Assembly (NCBI GenBank): GCA_037439945.1
Contig: JBBIVA010000059.1
Span: forward strand, 1-21,029
Origin: CALEUX01 sp037439945
GTDB lineage: Bacteria; Bacteroidota; Bacteroidia; Bacteroidales; Marinilabiliaceae
DNA length: 21,029 bases
Direction of reading: 5' to 3'
The notes beneath the pieces are model-generated. The model saw only the letters and a program-made list of their open reading frames with translations, had not been told where the DNA came from and did no database searches. The stretch's first letter is position 1. Each line of letters begins with the position of its first letter. Shown here one piece after another: positions 1 to 8,430 of the stretch. Both the position numbers and the translations under genes were made by a program.

Positions 1-93
1 TGAATCGACCCCAATTTTCAGTGTACTGTAGGGACACCGCAATTAGTTGGCATTACAGCATCTTATCGAAAAATTTTTCGGACAGTAGTGATT
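1..93 (+). repeat. Right part of a MITE-like repeat (copy A, cut by the window edge)
   Basis: This stretch matches positions 2800-2895 in the same orientation, with about four mismatches and one 3-nt gap near position 24. It ends in a terminal-repeat-like sequence (TTTTTCGGACAGTAGTGATT, 74-93) whose reverse complement closely matches the left end of the second copy at 2672-2691. The hairpin seen in copy B (GTGTCC/GGACAC) is damaged here by the 3-nt gap. The left part of the element would lie outside the window. No coding sequence is visible, so it is either a non-autonomous element or the end of a larger insertion sequence. The mobile interpretation is inference. Confidence 0.7.
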
Positions 94-319
94 TTCTTTT
101 TTAACCTAATGGAGCATTAACGCTCATGATAATTGTAATTTATTATTAATACCGAACATTGTTCTTAATTATACATTATTAACATATTCAGAATAATTTT
201 TTCTGACTCCTTTTGTAAAAACAAGAATATGAATAAATATTTATGTTTTTGATTTAAGATACCCCATATAACCTTTATGGCATAATACCTACTTCCCTAA
301 TAAGTTAATAATTATCAAT
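94..319. other. Gene-free AT-rich stretch downstream of the distal GH3 gene
   Basis: No open reading frame of use is seen. This is the 3' flank of the minus-strand GH3 gene. The only terminator-like structure is a weak AT-only inverted repeat, AAAAACA (217-223) with TGTTTTT (244-250), around an ATAAATATTTAT palindrome at 233-244. It has no GC-rich stem, so a terminator function is only possible. Confidence 0.4.
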
Positions 320-2509
320 CTATTTTTTAACATTTAACACAGCTGAAAGCGGTGTTTGTAAGCCTAGGTTAATACTTCGTTCAACAGGGGCTGCGGGGGC
401 TATGTGCAAGGTATATTTTCCAGTGTCAACAAAACTATTTCCATTAATATCAACCAACTCAAGGGTTGCCGGTGTTATTGAAAACTTAACTATTGCAGAT
501 TCACCTGCATTGAGTTTGATTCTTTTAATACCCCGTAATGAAAATTTTGGTTGTGAAATTTTTGATACCGGGGGAGTTATATAAAACTGAACAACTTCTT
601 CGGCAGGCAATTTGCCTGAATTTGTTATTTTAACTTCAACTTGGGCAGATTCATTTCGCCTTATGCTGCTTTTACTGATTTTTATATCAGAATAATTAAA
701 AGTTGTATAAGATAAACCATACCCGAAGGGATACATAGGCGTTTTATCCATATACCGGTATGTGCGTCCCTGCATTGAATAATCTTCATAAGCAGGTAAC
801 TGGTCAATTGACATTGGAAATGTAATTGGTAAACGACCAGATGGAGAAACATCGCCAAATAATATATCTGCTACTGCATTTCCCCCTTCCTGTCCGGGGT
901 ACCAAACCATTAAAACTGCATCGGCCAGTTTGTGAACTTCCTGTAAGTCCATTGGACTTCCACCAGTTATAACGGCTACAACAGGTTTGGGGTTATTATT
1001 TTTCAATTTACGCAGATATTCAATTTGATTGGACGGAATGCCATAATCAAGGCGATCGCCAAAATGAGGCGATGCAATTGACTCCCCTTCTTCACCTTCA
1101 AGCATTCCGGTTATACCCAATACTACAATTGTTGCATCACTTACTTTTGCATCTCCTGAATTCCAATCGATTGGGTTATCATTAGGCCTGTTTAACAATG
1201 TACCAGGTTTATATTGTATTTGACTACCAAATTCAACTTTCCCTGCAATGCCTTCAAGTATTGTAACAAATTGATCATTTATTCCATAATAGTTGCCAAT
1301 TAATGCATGAATACTACTAGCATTTGGACCGGTAACATAATATCTGGGTAGATCCTTTTTAAGCGGCAAAACACCGTTGTTTTTAAGCAGGACAACAGAT
1401 TTTTGGGCTACCGTGCGTGCAAGGGCGCGATGCCCGACCGAATTAACTACCGATTTTGGAATTGATGCATAAGGATTTAGTTCATCAGGATCAAACAAAC
1501 CAAGTTTAAAACGAGTTTCCATCAATTTGTGCAATGCCACATCAACCTCTTTTTCAGTAATCAGTCCCTGCTTAACTGCAGTTAGCAGGTTGGGATCGAA
1601 AACACTGCCACAATTAAGGTTTACCCCGCTTCGTAGGGCTAAAACCGCGGCATCAACTGCATTAGATGTAACTTTATGTCCTTCATAAAAATCGACAAGG
1701 GCCCAGCAATCTGTAACTACATGCCCTTTAAACCCCCACTTACCCCTTAATACTTCTGTTAGTAAATAATTATGGCCACAGCATGGATCTCCATTGGTTC
1801 GGTTATATGCACACATTACACTTTCCACTCCGGCGTAAACAAGGTTTTTAAACGCCGGCAAATAGGTTTCATATAAATCCTTTTTAGAAACTACCGCGTT
1901 AAATTCGTGTCTTAATTTTTCAGGACCACTATGCACTGCAAAATGCTTTGCACAAGCAGCTGTTTTTAAATATTTTGGATTATCGCCCTGCAAACCTTTA
2001 ACATATGCAACCCCCATTTGACTGGTTAAATACGGATCTTCCCCATAGGTTTCCATTCCACGTCCCCAGCGTGGGTCACGAAAAATATTGATAGTGGGGG
2101 TCCAAAACGTAAGTCCCGAATAACGCAACCTAATATTCTTTTTTACTGATTCGTGGTAAAGAGCACGGCCTTCATCAGAAACTGCGGTGGCAACTTTTTT
2201 AATTAACTCAGGCTCGAATGTAGCCGCCATACCTATTGCCTGTGGAAACACAGTTGCTACACCCGCCCGTGCAACACCGTGCAGGGCTTCGTTCCACCAA
2301 TCATATTCGGGAATATTTAAATGCGGTATTTTCTTATTTGAATTCATCATCAAAGAAACTTTCTCCTCGAGAGTCAATCTTGAAATAAGGTCGTTAATGC
2401 GAACTTCCAAAGGTTGACCGGTATCTAAATAAACATAGCCTGACTGGGCTATTGTATTTGAACTAAAAAGCCAAAGCCCAAATAATATTATGAGTAGTAA
2501 ATTATTCAT
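320..2509 (-). CDS. GH3 beta-xylosidase, secreted (distal copy)
   Basis: This is a glycoside hydrolase family 3 enzyme, most like the beta-xylosidase branch that releases xylose from the non-reducing end of xylo-oligosaccharides. I start it at ATG 2509 (MNNLLLIILFG); an in-frame TTG three codons upstream would add MVK, but the ATG gives a cleaner signal peptide ending near NTIAQS. From this start the protein is 729 residues: GH3 N-terminal barrel about 30-330, GH3 C-terminal domain about 370-600, and a fibronectin-III-like tail about 635-705. Visible motifs are YDWWNEALHGV, INIFRDPRWGRGMETYGEDP, KHFAVHSGPE and LEGEEGES. The nucleophile Asp is about residue 267, in VVTDCWAL; the Trp after Cys is odd, since SDCGAI is the common form. 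No lipobox is seen, so a periplasmic location is likely. It stands 981 bp from the GH67 gene and is bracketed by repeat elements, so it may be transcribed separately. Exact substrate (xylose, glucose or arabinose) is not proven by sequence. Confidence 0.93.
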   Translation of the reverse strand: MNNLLLIILFGLWLFSSNTIAQSGYVYLDTGQPLEVRINDLISRLTLEEKVSLMMNSNKKIPHLNIPEYDWWNEALHGVARAGVATVFPQAIGMAATFEPELIKKVATAVSDEGRALYHESVKKNIRLRYSGLTFWTPTINIFRDPRWGRGMETYGEDPYLTSQMGVAYVKGLQGDNPKYLKTAACAKHFAVHSGPEKLRHEFNAVVSKKDLYETYLPAFKNLVYAGVESVMCAYNRTNGDPCCGHNYLLTEVLRGKWGFKGHVVTDCWALVDFYEGHKVTSNAVDAAVLALRSGVNLNCGSVFDPNLLTAVKQGLITEKEVDVALHKLMETRFKLGLFDPDELNPYASIPKSVVNSVGHRALARTVAQKSVVLLKNNGVLPLKKDLPRYYVTGPNASSIHALIGNYYGINDQFVTILEGIAGKVEFGSQIQYKPGTLLNRPNDNPIDWNSGDAKVSDATIVVLGITGMLEGEEGESIASPHFGDRLDYGIPSNQIEYLRKLKNNNPKPVVAVITGGSPMDLQEVHKLADAVLMVWYPGQEGGNAVADILFGDVSPSGRLPITFPMSIDQLPAYEDYSMQGRTYRYMDKTPMYPFGYGLSYTTFNYSDIKISKSSIRRNESAQVEVKITNSGKLPAEEVVQFYITPPVSKISQPKFSLRGIKRIKLNAGESAIVKFSITPATLELVDINGNSFVDTGKYTLHIAPAAPVERSINLGLQTPLSAVLNVKK

Positions 2510-2671
2510 CTTCACCAATTTTAAAAATTAAGTATGTTTTTGGGTATAACCATTTTTTTTTGTTTTTTACCTCTAAAATTTGGTATAAAAATTAATTCTG
2601 ATTTTTGTTTAACTAAATGTTATTAAAAATATATGACTTCCAAAATAAAAGGATAAGGCTATTGTATTAAA

Positions 2672-2895
2672 AATCACTACTATCCGACAAAAAGTTGTTT
2701 TGTAACTAACAAGACAAAAGTTCAATTCTCAATTAAGTGTTTTACCGATCTTTAGTCCCTAACGGCACTGTGCCATCAGGTACAGAATATCGGTAAATAT
2801 GAATCGACCCCAATTTTCAGTAGTGTCCTGTAGGGACACCGCAATTAGTCGGCATTATAGCATCTTATCGAAAAATTTATCGGACAGTAGTAATT
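2672..2895 (+). mobile_element. MITE-like element (copy B, apparently complete, about 224 bp)
   Basis: The left end AATCACTACTATCCGACAAA (2672-2691) and the right end TTTATCGGACAGTAGTAATT (2876-2895) are inverted repeats matching at 17 of 20 positions. The right 96 bp are nearly identical to copy A at the window start. Inside are two hairpins: a long one at 2741-2797 and GTGTCC-TGTAG-GGACAC at 2823-2839. No transposase is encoded, so the element would be non-autonomous. No target-site duplication is convincing; the immediate flanks are AT-rich on both sides. I cannot name the insertion-sequence family from the ends alone. Confidence 0.65.
2741..2797. repeat. Nested palindrome inside the MITE-like element
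   Basis: TTTACCGAT (2741-2749) pairs perfectly with ATCGGTAAA (2789-2797). Within this 9-bp outer stem, CTGTGCC (2768-2774) pairs with GGTACAG (2779-2785) around the loop ATCA, with one G-U wobble. The overlapping GGCACTGTGCC (2764-2774) offers an alternative pairing. The result is a 57-nt structured unit that could fold in DNA or RNA. Its function is unknown; it may be a structured repeat carried by, or interrupted by, the element. Confidence 0.6.
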
Positions 2896-3490
2896 AAAAA
2901 TTTTCCATTTAAATTATTTCTACCCATGTTTTAACCAGCGTTTGGAAAACAATTAGTTGATCCTATTAATGAATGAAAATCTGTTTTAAATATTAACAAC
3001 TGTTAAATAATATTAATAACAGCTATACGCATATTTTGAAATAAATGTTTTATATATTTTAATTTTATTCAATTAAATAAAACCCGGTTATTAAACCATT
3101 TATGCCAACAGAAAATATAATTTATACCCGCCCGTCATGGTTTGAGGGAATAAATCAGAGTTGATTTCCAATTTTGGGGGTTCTTAGAATCCTATTAACC
3201 AATGGTATATGATTTTTCAACAAAGATAAAATCTACTAAAACAGAATAGTTCGTACCCGGATAAAGGATTATAAAAACAACACAGGAGAGAAAAAATCCA
3301 CAGGAAATTGAAAAGAATAATTCATCAAATAACCCCTTACCGGAAATACACCTTAAAATTTCCAAATGGCAAAAGAGAAGAGATGGTTAACACAAATTCA
3401 CACCTAACTTTTATGTTTCCGCTCAATCCCTGTGGATTTAATAATTAACCAAAATTAATAATTCAAATCTTTTTACAAACAATTTGGTTA

Positions 3491-5644
3491 TTAATTATGG
3501 TGCGTCATATTAAATTTAATTTTCTTCAATTCATCCAAGTCGTGAATTGGCCGTTCAAGCTCAGCCGGAATGCATTTACCGGAAAATGTTTGAAAATAAA
3601 GAACACAAGCATCCCTCCACCAAATTGCTTCCCTGGTTTGAATTTTCAATTTTTTTTGAATATCTTTAAATCGCTGATGATCAATGCTTCCTTCAAGATT
3701 ATCCCAAATTTTTTGAAAATTACGTACTTCGTCAACGCCATTATAGTACTTATAACAAATTGCATCCCAAAGAGTTTTACCAGATTGTAAACGATAATCC
3801 CATGGTAAATGGTGAAACCATAGCAGAAGATTTTCAGGGCAGGTATAAGAATTATTATAAAGTTCCCTGACTGGTGAAAAATATTGCCCAACAGCATTAC
3901 TTCCGTTCGATGTCCGGTCAAACCCTATCCCGCTTGCACTTGCATTATGAAAATATTTTGGTAACCAATCGGGACGTGCACCTGGAATCTCTGTCCATGG
4001 TTCAGGTCCATGATGATGACTCCAACCCATAAGATGGTGCAGGCCAAGTGGTGTCATATAATTAACCACTGCTTCGCGTGATGCCATCATAATTTCACGT
4101 ACAGGGTCAACAAAGTCCGGGTTGATTGTGAAAGTCATTTTTATCCATTCCTGGGCAATTGATTCAGGTGAAAGCTCATGATCCCATGCCAAACGTCCAA
4201 ATGCATACCAATTTGATTGTGCAAAATGATGGCCGGTCCAGTTTGTATCGCGTCCAATATTAGCGACTCCGGCAATTGCAGTAATATTTTGATTGAAAAT
4301 GGTTCCATCGGTGATTTTGGCAACTGTTGATCCTTGGCCTTTGCACCAGGTGTCAGCGTCAAGGGTTTCCTTCCACATGGTAGCCAAATAAGCAAGATGG
4401 TTGGAAAAGCCCAAATATTCCTGTGTGATTTGAAATTCCATCATTAGTGGGGTATTATCCATGGCCCCAAATAAAGGAGAAAATGGTTCACGTGGTTGAA
4501 AATCAATTGGACCGTTTTTAACCTGGATAATTACATTATTTTCAAATTTTTCATCAAAGGGTTTAAATTCACTATACGCCTGTCGGGCACGGTCTTCTTC
4601 ACCGGGTTCATAAACAAATGCCCTCCACATAACTATACCTCCAAAAGGTTTTAATGCCTTTCCCAGTAAATTAGCCCCATCAACATGAGTGCGACCATAA
4701 TCGTGGGGCCCTGGTTGACCTTCTGAGTTGGCTTTTACTAAAAAACCACCAAAATCAGGTATTTTTGAATAAACTTCAGCTATTTTATTTTCCCACCACT
4801 TAATAACATCAGGATTTAGGGGATCTGAATCACTTAATTTGCCAAGTACTGTTGGTGATGCCATGTTAACTGCCATATAAACCTTAATATTATACGGTCT
4901 CAATGTATTTGCAATTGCAGCATATTTTTGGATGTATTCGGCAGATAAAACTTCAGGAGCGGCATTCACATTGTTTAAAACAACGCCATTAATGCCAATT
5001 GAGGCATTGGCCCTGGCATAAAATGTATGCCCTTCAATTATTTTATCGTCTGTTTCATTGCGATTCCACCAAACAGAATGGCCGGCATATCCCCTTTCCA
5101 CTGTACCATTTAGATTATCCCAATGATTTAATAACCTTAAATTGTATTTAGGAACCTGGGTAATATTTATTTCAGATAAATTTTCACCTGTTTGCATTTT
5201 CCTAATAAGGGCAAAAGTACCATACAACACTCCGGCATCACTATTTGCGGCAATAATAATTATTTTACCGCCCTTTACGGTAAAATTCCTGATTATAAAA
5301 CCTTCATTTCCGCAATGCATTAGGTCATTTGAAATTCCGAAATCTTTAATAATTTTATTTTTTGCTGTTGCAAAAACCACTGTGCCGGGCAATAATTTTG
5401 ATGAACTTTTTAATTCTTTCCCTATCAACCCATTATAAGCCTTTCTAAATTCAATTTCGGCGGTTTTATTAACATAACCTTCAGCCGGGACCATTAAATG
5501 TTTAATGATTTCAGCATATCCGGTCTTTAAACCATCATTAAGTTGTGAATACCTTAACCAAAGTTTCTCACCTGATTCGGCAATTAAAACGAAGGGTGTT
5601 AAAAAAATAATTAACAAAAACAAAATTAACCTGTAACTAACCAT
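3491..5644 (-). CDS. aguA: GH67 alpha-glucuronidase
   Basis: This enzyme removes (4-O-methyl)-D-glucuronic acid from the terminal non-reducing xylose of xylo-oligosaccharides. I choose ATG 5644 (MVSYRLILFLLI), which opens a good signal peptide ending near VLIAES; the longer TTG start at 5659 adds five residues that weaken it. The protein is then 717 residues, normal for GH67: N-terminal domain about 25-160, catalytic barrel about 165-480, then the C-terminal helical domain. Family signatures are NHWDNLNGTVERGYAG, NSEGQPGPHDYGRTH, KNGPIDFQPREP, MEFQITQEYLG and LHHLMGWSHHHGPEPW. Glu308, Asp381 and Glu409 keep the spacing that I recall for the catalytic residues Glu292, Asp365 and Glu393 of the Cellvibrio enzyme. 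The gene follows the PA14-GH3 gene by 45 bp and is surely cotranscribed with it. Location is inferred to be periplasmic. Confidence 0.96.
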   Translation of the reverse strand: MVSYRLILFLLIIFLTPFVLIAESGEKLWLRYSQLNDGLKTGYAEIIKHLMVPAEGYVNKTAEIEFRKAYNGLIGKELKSSSKLLPGTVVFATAKNKIIKDFGISNDLMHCGNEGFIIRNFTVKGGKIIIIAANSDAGVLYGTFALIRKMQTGENLSEINITQVPKYNLRLLNHWDNLNGTVERGYAGHSVWWNRNETDDKIIEGHTFYARANASIGINGVVLNNVNAAPEVLSAEYIQKYAAIANTLRPYNIKVYMAVNMASPTVLGKLSDSDPLNPDVIKWWENKIAEVYSKIPDFGGFLVKANSEGQPGPHDYGRTHVDGANLLGKALKPFGGIVMWRAFVYEPGEEDRARQAYSEFKPFDEKFENNVIIQVKNGPIDFQPREPFSPLFGAMDNTPLMMEFQITQEYLGFSNHLAYLATMWKETLDADTWCKGQGSTVAKITDGTIFNQNITAIAGVANIGRDTNWTGHHFAQSNWYAFGRLAWDHELSPESIAQEWIKMTFTINPDFVDPVREIMMASREAVVNYMTPLGLHHLMGWSHHHGPEPWTEIPGARPDWLPKYFHNASASGIGFDRTSNGSNAVGQYFSPVRELYNNSYTCPENLLLWFHHLPWDYRLQSGKTLWDAICYKYYNGVDEVRNFQKIWDNLEGSIDHQRFKDIQKKLKIQTREAIWWRDACVLYFQTFSGKCIPAELERPIHDLDELKKIKFNMTHHN

Positions 5645-5689
5645 ATACTTAAATTTCAAAATTTTACTAATAAAAACTATTATAATAAT

Positions 5690-8362
5690 CTATCTGCAAA
5701 GGAATTCACCCTTAATTTCAATAACTTTTTCCAGAACAAAACCTTCTTTTAATTTAATATCACACGGCTGACTCCCTCCCACCGAAATTTTAACCTGGCC
5801 GGGATAAACAACTAAATTATGCTCAGGATGAAAAAGCCCAAATTGTTCGGGTAAGATATTAAATTCAACAGTTTTGGATTCCCCAGACTTTAAATGCACT
5901 CTTTTAAAACCTTGTAAACTTCGTATTGGGGAGTTTTGTTTGTTTAAATGTGAAACATAAAGCTGTATAACCTCATCGCCATCCAGTCTTCCGGAATTGG
6001 TTACATCAACCGAAACTTTAAGAGCTTCATCAGCCATTATCACGTCCCTGCTAACCATATTAGAGTATTTAAATGAGGTATAGCTTAATCCAAAGCCAAA
6101 GTGATATAAAGGCTCACTTCTTAAATACTTATAGGTTCGGCCTTCCATTGAATAATCTTCAAAAGGGGGCAGCTGGTTAACTGATTTATAAAATGTAACT
6201 GGTAAACGTCCGGCAGGGTTGTAATCTCCAAATAATACATCGGCAATTGCTGCACCACCTTCCTGCCCCGGATACCAGGCTTCCAAAATTGCAGGTATAT
6301 TTTCAGATTCCCAATTAATAGCAAGTGCGCTACCATTTAGCAATACCAAAACTGTTGGTTTACCAAGCTCCATAATTGATTTTATCAGTTTGCTTTGTGA
6401 TTGGGGCAATTTTATATCAGTGCGGTCACCACCGCTAAAACCACTTACGCTAACTTCCATTTCTTCACCTTCCAAAAGCGGACTTAATCCCATACAAAGG
6501 ATGATAACATCAGATTTAATGGCTAAATCAATGGCTTCATTTTTTAAATCCTGACCGGGCGGATCCCAAAGCAATCGGGCCATTGGGTATGTGCTTTTAT
6601 TTTGGCGATATTCCATTTTTATTTTATACTTTCTGCCTGATTCCAGAAATACTGTGTTATAAGTCATTTCAGGCCTGTGAATATGTGACCTTCCTGCTAC
6701 CAGCACATTGTTAAGGTAAAGTGCAAATTCCGAAAACCCATCACCTCCCAGATGGTATTCACCTGTTACTTCCGGAACAAGAATACCAGTCCATCTAACC
6801 GAAAAATTATCGTTGCTAATACCGGGCTTGGGTTCATTTGTCCACCAGACAAAATCAATAACCTTGTCAACACCTATAAAATATGGGTTACCGCTTAAAT
6901 TACTATTATTAAAATACTCAGCATTAAGTCCCCGATGACCTAAATTCTCAGATGTAAACAAATAAGCCGAAGGAAGTACCTGCATAAAGGGAAACCCTTC
7001 GGCCCATTTGCACCCCTGGGCATATTTTACGTTGGCATATGGCAATTTACTTTTTATTGCTGCAAAAGGGGTAACAGGATTTGCCGGGAAACCATTATAA
7101 TTTCCAAGTAAAACATCAATGTTATTTGCATTTGGCCCAATTACCGCCACATTTTTAATATTTCTGCTTAGTGGCAGAATGTTATTTCTATTTTTTAACA
7201 ATACAATTGATTTTTGAGCTGCCTTTAAAGCCATTTGTTTGTGATTTTCGCAATTAACCACAGAGATTGGAATTTTTGTATATGGAACCATTGATGGGTC
7301 ATCGAACATTCCAAGTTTCATTCGTGCAACCATAAGCCTTACAACAGACCTGTCAATTTTTTTCTCATCAATTAACCCAGACCTAACTGCTTTAACAAGG
7401 GTATTATAAGTATTTCCACAATTAAGGTCGGTGCCGGCATTTACGGCTAAAACTGATGCCTCGGTGTCAGTTTCGGTAACTTTATGCGTATTGGGCTGGA
7501 AAAAATCATCAATCGCCCCACAGTCGGAAACTATATAACCACTAAATCCCCAATCATTGCGCAATAACTTTTCAAGGTCTTTACTACCACAGCAGGGTTC
7601 ATTATAAAGTCTGTTGTATGCACACATTATTGAATATACCCCTCCCTGCTTAATAGCTTTTTTGAAATGTGGGGTATAGGTTTCAACGAAATCCCTTTTA
7701 CAGGGTACAGCATTAAACCTGTGCCTCTCGGATTCAGGGCCGCTATGAACAACAAAATGTTTTGCTGTTGCCACTAACTTCAGATATTTTTCATCCTTAC
7801 CTTGTAACCCTTTAATAAACTCAACAGCGAGTTCGCCGGTTAAAAACGGGTCTTCACCATAAGTTTCCATACCTCTACCCCAACGTGGGTCTCGAAATAT
7901 ATTAATATTGGGGGTCCAATAGGTTAAACCCTGGTAAATCCCTCTTTTTCCCTGCCTGACAAAATCATGATGTTTGGCCCGTGCCTCATCCGATATAACA
8001 TTTGCTATTTCAAACATTTCATCGGTATCCCACATTGCTGCCATACCAATTGCCTGTGGAAACACAGTAGCCAGACCTGCCCTTCCTACTCCATGCAGGC
8101 ATTCATTCCACCAGTTATATTCAGGTACTCCCAGTCGGTCAATTGACTTGGAATTATGCACCATTTGAGAAACTTTCTCTTCAAGTGTCATCCTGGAAAC
8201 CAGGTCGCGGGCCCTCTCCTCAAACGAAATGTTTGAGTTTTTATAAGGTACTATGTTTTCGCTATAAGAGAATATAAACCATGATAGAAAAATAACAGGC
8301 AGAAAAATTAAGGCAAGGGCCAATCCTTTATGCATCTTCAATATTTGCCTGAGGTTTTTCAT
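5690..8362 (-). CDS. GH3 beta-xylosidase with inserted PA14 domain
   Basis: This is a second GH3 enzyme, 890 residues, longer than the distal copy because a PA14 domain (about 472-602, from LNAEYFNN to ARLLWDPPG) is inserted in the C-terminal GH3 domain. In known PA14-GH3 enzymes this insert shapes the active-site entrance and limits substrate length. Motifs: YNWWNECLHGVGRAG, NINIFRDPRWGRG, KHFVVHSGPE, nucleophile Asp280 in IVSDCGAI, and the general acid region EGEEMEVSVSGFSGGDR at about 631-647. A fibronectin-III-like tail closes the protein at about 775-850. The expected role is release of xylose, or of glucose or arabinose if the specificity differs. The N-terminus (residues about 13-33) is hydrophobic, but there is no clear cleavage site or lipobox, so it may remain as an inner-membrane anchor facing the periplasm. 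It lies 68 bp after GH115 and 45 bp before GH67. Confidence 0.93.
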   Translation of the reverse strand: MKNLRQILKMHKGLALALIFLPVIFLSWFIFSYSENIVPYKNSNISFEERARDLVSRMTLEEKVSQMVHNSKSIDRLGVPEYNWWNECLHGVGRAGLATVFPQAIGMAAMWDTDEMFEIANVISDEARAKHHDFVRQGKRGIYQGLTYWTPNINIFRDPRWGRGMETYGEDPFLTGELAVEFIKGLQGKDEKYLKLVATAKHFVVHSGPESERHRFNAVPCKRDFVETYTPHFKKAIKQGGVYSIMCAYNRLYNEPCCGSKDLEKLLRNDWGFSGYIVSDCGAIDDFFQPNTHKVTETDTEASVLAVNAGTDLNCGNTYNTLVKAVRSGLIDEKKIDRSVVRLMVARMKLGMFDDPSMVPYTKIPISVVNCENHKQMALKAAQKSIVLLKNRNNILPLSRNIKNVAVIGPNANNIDVLLGNYNGFPANPVTPFAAIKSKLPYANVKYAQGCKWAEGFPFMQVLPSAYLFTSENLGHRGLNAEYFNNSNLSGNPYFIGVDKVIDFVWWTNEPKPGISNDNFSVRWTGILVPEVTGEYHLGGDGFSEFALYLNNVLVAGRSHIHRPEMTYNTVFLESGRKYKIKMEYRQNKSTYPMARLLWDPPGQDLKNEAIDLAIKSDVIILCMGLSPLLEGEEMEVSVSGFSGGDRTDIKLPQSQSKLIKSIMELGKPTVLVLLNGSALAINWESENIPAILEAWYPGQEGGAAIADVLFGDYNPAGRLPVTFYKSVNQLPPFEDYSMEGRTYKYLRSEPLYHFGFGLSYTSFKYSNMVSRDVIMADEALKVSVDVTNSGRLDGDEVIQLYVSHLNKQNSPIRSLQGFKRVHLKSGESKTVEFNILPEQFGLFHPEHNLVVYPGQVKISVGGSQPCDIKLKEGFVLEKVIEIKGEFLCR

Positions 8363-8430
8363 AAAACATGGTTCGTAATTGTATATTTTTAAATTGAGGA
8401 GTGCATAACTGCACCCCTGTTAAATAAAAT

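Larger units (their letters stand above)
2510..3490. other. Long intergenic region between GH67 and distal GH3, with repeat element
   Basis: This 981-bp gap holds no credible gene on either strand. It contains the complete MITE-like element at 2672-2895 with its structured core, and an 11-bp perfect inverted repeat (AAATCCACAGG at 3294-3304, CCTGTGGATTT at 3429-3439). Close to the GH67 stop, TAATTAACCAAAATT (about 3441-3457) and its imperfect complement around 3481-3496 could pair as a weak AT-rich hairpin. A promoter for the distal GH3 gene would be expected between the element and 2510, but no clear Bacteroidota TAnnTTTG box was found. Confidence 0.6.

Noticed and set aside
2510..2518. TTG start giving the distal GH3 three extra residues
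   Set aside because: ATG 2509 gives a better signal-peptide start; similar TTG extensions for GH67 (5659) and SusD (17524) were set aside for the same reason.
3497..3790. Plus-strand open frame of 97 codons opposite the GH67 3' end
   Set aside because: It is antisense to conserved GH67 sequence, has no family features, and no promoter or ribosome site supports it.
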